From: Acinetobacter lanii
GTDB taxonomy: Bacteria; Pseudomonadota; Gammaproteobacteria; Pseudomonadales; Moraxellaceae
Assembly: GCF_011578285.1 (NCBI RefSeq)
Contig: NZ_CP049916.1
Location: 3,344,301 to 3,408,300, forward strand
Reading direction: 5' to 3'
Length of the DNA: 64,000 nucleotides
The position numbers were made by a program, and so were the translations under genes. The notes beneath the pieces are model-generated. The model did no database searches. It was not told where the DNA came from and saw only the letters and a program-made list of their open reading frames with translations. Positions 60,794-64,000 of this stretch are shown here, in pieces (positions within the stretch are counted from its first letter, which is position 1; every line of letters begins with the position of its first letter).

Positions 60794-62545
60794 CTAGTTC
60801 TCTGGATTTGCTTGCTTCAACGCGATTTCTTTATCAATGCTACGTTTGATCAAGGTCTGCTGAAGAATGGTAATACTGTTATTACAGATCCAGTACAACA
60901 CCAAGCCCGCAGGGAAGAACAACATAAACACAGTGAAAATGATCGGCATAAATTTGAACACTTTCGCTTGCATTGGATCAGCAGGTTGTGGGTTCAACGC
61001 TTGTTGAACATACATGGTAATCCCCATTAACAATGGCAGAATAAACCATGGATCCATTGAAGATAAATCTTGAATCCAACCTAACCACGGTGCATGACGA
61101 AGTTCAACTGACTCCATCAATACCCAGTACAACGCAAGGAAGATCGGCATTTGCATTAACAAGGGTAAGCAACCTGACAATGGGTTGACTTGCTCACGTT
61201 TGTACAGTGCCATCATTTCTTGAGAGAAGCGCATACGGTCTTCACCGAACTCTTCTTTCATACGTTGCATTTCAGGAGCAATCACACGCATCTTCGCCAT
61301 CGAACGATAGCTTTTTGCAGACAATGGCCAAAGAATTAATTTCACCAAGACCGTCAATAAGATAATTGACCAGCCCCAGTTGTTTACGATGCTATGGAAG
61401 AATTGCAGACCCAAGAACAAGAGTTTTGCAATCGGCCATAACCAACCATAATCAACCGTTTGGTTTAAACCTACCGCCAAATCTTTCAATTCAGATTGAA
61501 TTTTTGGACCCGAATAGAACGTTGCATCAACGGTCATGCTTTTACCAGCAGGCACATTAATGGTTGGAGAAGTAAAGCCAATGATGTTCATGCCATCAGC
61601 AGATTTACGAGACTCTAACTTCGCTGTGTATTCTTGTGTACCAAAATGACCAGGAATCCACGCACTCACAAAGTAATGCTGAACCATAGCCACCCAACCG
61701 CCTTTGGCGTCGGTATTCAATTTTTCTTCAGAGAAGTTGGCAAATTTTAATTTGTTGTAATGGTCATCCGGTGTACCCCATGCGCCGCCTAAGAATGTAC
61801 CAAGGGTGAAAATCCCTTGATCAGACTTACCTGGGTCTTCTGAGTTATCACGTTTGATTTGACCAAACATCTGACCTTGCCAGTTTTGTGCACTACGGTT
61901 CACCACCTGATAGCTGACATTAACTGGATATTCACCTTTTTTGAAAGTGAAGGTCTTAATAATTTCTACGCCATCAGCAGATTTGAGTACCATCGGAACC
62001 GATAAGACTTGTGCACTTTTACCGTCAACAGTCGCATTTTTCGCATCTGCTAAAGTATAGTTCGCCTTCTCAAATTCAAATGTTGGACGTCCAGCACGGT
62101 TGCTGTCAGGTCCATTCAAACCAATCAAACCAGACTGTGCCACGTAAGTACGTTTAGCATCATTTTCAAGCATCACAAACGATTCATCGCTGTTTTTGCT
62201 CTTGTCATGGTTGAGTAATTCAATACGAACAATATCGCCACCTTTAGGACTAATCCAAAGATGATAAAGGTCAGTTTGTACTGAAATAAGCTGTTGGTTT
62301 ACAGCAGCAGTAGGTGCAGCTGTGGTGTGTTGTGCAGCAGCAATATTTGCTTGTGGCAAGTCTGAAGAGACCGCTGGTGCTTGGCTATTCGGCAAATCTG
62401 CAGATACATCATGCGCCACAACAGCAGCCGGAGTCGACTGAACTGCAGTTTCTGCATGACCATAATCTTTTTGCCAAGCTAAAATAAGCAAATATGCGGT
62501 GACGAACATGGCCCCGAGAATTGCAAACCTGGCCCATTGTTGCAT
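60794..62545 (-). CDS. yidC: Membrane protein insertase
   Basis: 583 residues, typical of YidC in gammaproteobacteria. It inserts membrane proteins alone or with SecYEG. An N-terminal anchor helix (about 7-24) is followed by a large periplasmic domain (about 60-360) and five C-terminal helices. The conserved arginine sits in the hydrophilic groove after LILWPLSAKSYRSMAKMR, and NPLSGCLPLLMQMPIFLALYWVL, then FFPAGLVLYWICNNSITILQQ, are the family signature. The tail is short. It is preceded by yidD and rnpA in the usual order. Confidence 0.97.
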   Translation of the reverse strand: MQQWARFAILGAMFVTAYLLILAWQKDYGHAETAVQSTPAAVVAHDVSADLPNSQAPAVSSDLPQANIAAAQHTTAAPTAAVNQQLISVQTDLYHLWISPKGGDIVRIELLNHDKSKNSDESFVMLENDAKRTYVAQSGLIGLNGPDSNRAGRPTFEFEKANYTLADAKNATVDGKSAQVLSVPMVLKSADGVEIIKTFTFKKGEYPVNVSYQVVNRSAQNWQGQMFGQIKRDNSEDPGKSDQGIFTLGTFLGGAWGTPDDHYNKLKFANFSEEKLNTDAKGGWVAMVQHYFVSAWIPGHFGTQEYTAKLESRKSADGMNIIGFTSPTINVPAGKSMTVDATFYSGPKIQSELKDLAVGLNQTVDYGWLWPIAKLLFLGLQFFHSIVNNWGWSIILLTVLVKLILWPLSAKSYRSMAKMRVIAPEMQRMKEEFGEDRMRFSQEMMALYKREQVNPLSGCLPLLMQMPIFLALYWVLMESVELRHAPWLGWIQDLSSMDPWFILPLLMGITMYVQQALNPQPADPMQAKVFKFMPIIFTVFMLFFPAGLVLYWICNNSITILQQTLIKRSIDKEIALKQANPEN

Positions 62546-62550
62546 ATCGA

Positions 62551-62871
62551 TTACCCCAAATGGTTAGAGTGATTTTGGTTCAAAAAACGCTCACGCAAGG
62601 GTACATGAACGTGAGTCATTTGAGAATCTATTTGCTGAAATGAAATAAAACGAATTGCTTTCTTGGGAACAGGATCATAACCACTTCCACCCCACGGGTG
62701 ACAGCGACAGATACGTTTAGTCGCGAGCCACGCACCTCGAATTGAGCCATGCGTATGGATTGCTTCTAGCGAATATTGAGAACAGGTTGGGATGTAACGA
62801 CAACGAGGTCCAAGGAGCGGACTAATCGCAATTTGATAGAAACGAATCAACCAATGCAATATACGAACCAT
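62551..62871 (-). CDS. yidD: Membrane protein insertion efficiency factor
   Basis: 106 residues, a small amphipathic protein. It shows the family's [10 protein letters not shown] motif ([18 protein letters not shown]), then [15 protein letters not shown]. It aids YidC-dependent insertion. It is 5 bp before yidC and 9 bp after rnpA, forming a tight operon. The C-terminal tail (about 30 residues after FISFQQ) is a little longer than in many homologues. Confidence 0.93.
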   Translation of the reverse strand: MVRILHWLIRFYQIAISPLLGPRCRYIPTCSQYSLEAIHTHGSIRGAWLATKRICRCHPWGGSGYDPVPKKAIRFISFQQIDSQMTHVHVPLRERFLNQNHSNHLG

Positions 62872-62880
62872 TGGCCATCT

Positions 62881-63282
62881 CTAATTTTGAGGAGGGGATA
62901 TAGCTATTTTATGATGTTTTTTAACGAGACGTTGAAGCTTCTGCCACGCAAACTGTAACTGCTTATGCAATTCGACATTGGGAATCGCTTCAATACCCAC
63001 TTTAGGCATCACCACAATATCCAATAGGTCTAATTCCTGCTGATGTAAGCGAAAACTTTCACGTGCAATACGTTTTATTCGATTTCTTTCATGCGCACGG
63101 CGCACTTTTTTCTTAGCAACAACAATACCTAAACGGCTTTTCGGCTGTTCAGTACATTTTGCTAAAAAAAGGAAATGGGGTTGATGCACTTTAAAAAGCG
63201 CACCATCGAATACACTTTTATAATCTGCAGCACAGCGGATTCGTACCTCTGGACTGAAACTATAAAATGTCATACCACCCAT
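62881..63282 (-). CDS. rnpA: Ribonuclease P protein component
   Basis: 133 residues. It is the protein subunit of RNase P, which matures the 5' ends of tRNAs. The RNR motif appears in [22 protein letters not shown], with F and the early [18 protein letters not shown] segment typical of the family. An internal ATG at 63273 (MTFYS) is an alternative start. The gene is 22 bp after rpmH, as in most bacteria. Confidence 0.95.
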   Translation of the reverse strand: MGGMTFYSFSPEVRIRCAADYKSVFDGALFKVHQPHFLFLAKCTEQPKSRLGIVVAKKKVRRAHERNRIKRIARESFRLHQQELDLLDIVVMPKVGIEAIPNVELHKQLQFAWQKLQRLVKKHHKIAISPPQN

Positions 63283-63304
63283 TGTGTCGATGAGACTAAC
63301 CGAA

Positions 63305-63439
63305 TTAAACAGTTAGGCTATGACGACCTTTAGCACGACGACGCGCTAAAACTTGACGACCTGCTTTAGTTGCCATACGAGCGCGGAAACCGTGAACACG
63401 TTTACGCTTTAATTCAGATGGTTGAAAAGTACGTTTCAT
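63305..63439 (-). CDS. rpmH: 50S ribosomal protein L34
   Basis: 44 residues ([20 protein letters not shown] and [24 protein letters not shown]), extremely basic, matching L34 throughout. It is the first gene of the rpmH-rnpA-yidD-yidC-mnmE cluster, with a good promoter upstream. GGAG lies 8-11 bases before the ATG. Confidence 0.97.
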
Positions 63440-63477
63440 GTCGAAACTCCAAACTTGGTGTTCTATAAAGGTTCGCG

Positions 63478-63506
63478 ATTGTATTGTGCATTGTTTGTGC
63501 TGTCAA
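63478..63506 (-). promoter_or_regulatory. rpmH-operon promoter
   Basis: On the minus strand TTGACA (63501-63506), 17 bp, TACAAT (63478-63483). It is a near-consensus sigma-70 promoter 39 bp before the L34 ATG. Confidence 0.8.
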
Positions 63507-63639
63507 TCAATTACAGAGAATGTTACATAAATTCGACTTTCTAAATGGAAAATACGATTTTGCATTTCAGATTAAAAAATTGATCAAAATAACAGTTAAC
63601 AACAACATAAGTCATTATTTTATAATGTTAATATAAGAT

Positions 63640-64000
63640 ATCCATACCAATATCCACAAAGTTATCCATAGTGTTATGAGCAATTTCTCAATCGGTTTTA
63701 AATTTGAATTTAAATTCGTAAATAATTCGTTTATCCACAGATTCTAGTTTTGTTATTATATAAATTCAAATTTATAAATTTAAATTTATTATTATTAGGG
63801 AGCTGTTTTTCTGTGGAAATCATAGTTTTAGTTTTTAAAAACAAAATCTTATGATGTGGATAACCCTGTTTTTATAGTTTTATTAATTTGGGGATAACTT
63901 TGACTTTTATTTTATCCACAGCTTGTGGAAAAGCTTATCCACATGCTGTTTTTAAATTTAAAAATCGATTGATTTGAATATTTTTACTGATATGGTCAAG
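63640..64000. other. Chromosomal replication origin (oriC), left part
   Basis: Intergenic, very AT-rich, just beyond rpmH on the dnaA side. Perfect DnaA boxes (TTATCCACA or its complement) lie at 63731-63739, 63855-63863, 63912-63920 and 63935-63943. Near matches are at 63650-63658, 63662-63670 and 63889-63897. AAATTTAAA-type blocks (63700-63790, 63950-63965) are likely unwinding or DnaA-trio-like DNA. The window ends before dnaA. Confidence 0.88.

Overview
The window is a chromosomal segment of an Acinetobacter-type gammaproteobacterium (Moraxellaceae). The clearest markers are a giant AtaA-type trimeric autotransporter followed by its partner tpgA, a BlsA-like BLUF photoreceptor with Y7, N33, Q51 and W92, and the order mnmE-yidC-yidD-rnpA-rpmH leading into a DnaA-box-rich oriC at the right edge. 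The DNA is AT-rich. No phage, transposon, plasmid gene or CRISPR array was seen.

Layout. 1-6.2 kb: end of a uracil permease, a LysR regulator, a TSUP permease, a chorismate-mutase-like protein coupled to a thioredoxin-fold protein, and ilvD. 6.4-28.6 kb is a surface-adhesion region, all on the minus strand. It holds a chaperone-usher pilus operon (pilin, chaperone, usher, tip adhesin) and an ataA-tpgA operon followed by two related secreted four-cysteine proteins. ataA occupies 15.2 kb, carries about 9.7 copies of a 579-bp repeat and about 2.7 copies of a 693-bp repeat, and is broken by one extra base near 19021. 29-35.6 kb: fmt-rsmB, a sodium-coupled transporter with its 36-residue MetS-like subunit, a DUF1287 protein and an aldehyde dehydrogenase. 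35.84-36.05 kb: a strong candidate for an undescribed Csr/Rsm-type regulatory RNA. It has five CAGGA motifs, one of them in the terminator loop, and a GacA-box-like palindrome centred about 65 bp upstream of the predicted start. 36.1-41.9 kb: a complete rRNA operon (16S-tRNA-Ile-tRNA-Ala-23S-5S, minus strand) with terminator, promoter and processing stems.

42.3-58.9 kb holds mixed housekeeping and accessory genes: a matrixin-type protease, a lytic transglycosylase, purEK, mpl, a BLUF protein, twin small GNAT proteins, a SotB-type exporter, a TerC/Alx protein behind a yybP-ykoY manganese riboswitch, guaD, hpt, a GlsB/YeaQ protein and dsbC. Purine genes recur (purE, purK, guaD, hpt). 59-64 kb is origin-proximal: a parS-like site, mnmE, yidC, yidD, rnpA, rpmH, then oriC with at least four perfect DnaA boxes; dnaA itself would lie beyond the window. 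A second patch at 45.3-45.7 kb repeats the composition of oriC (AAATTTAAA-rich DNA with DnaA boxes).

The most interesting leads are the Csr/Rsm-like RNA, the frameshifted and recently rearranged ataA array, the four-cysteine protein pair downstream of tpgA, the hairpin between ataA and tpgA, and the origin-like AT-rich patch.
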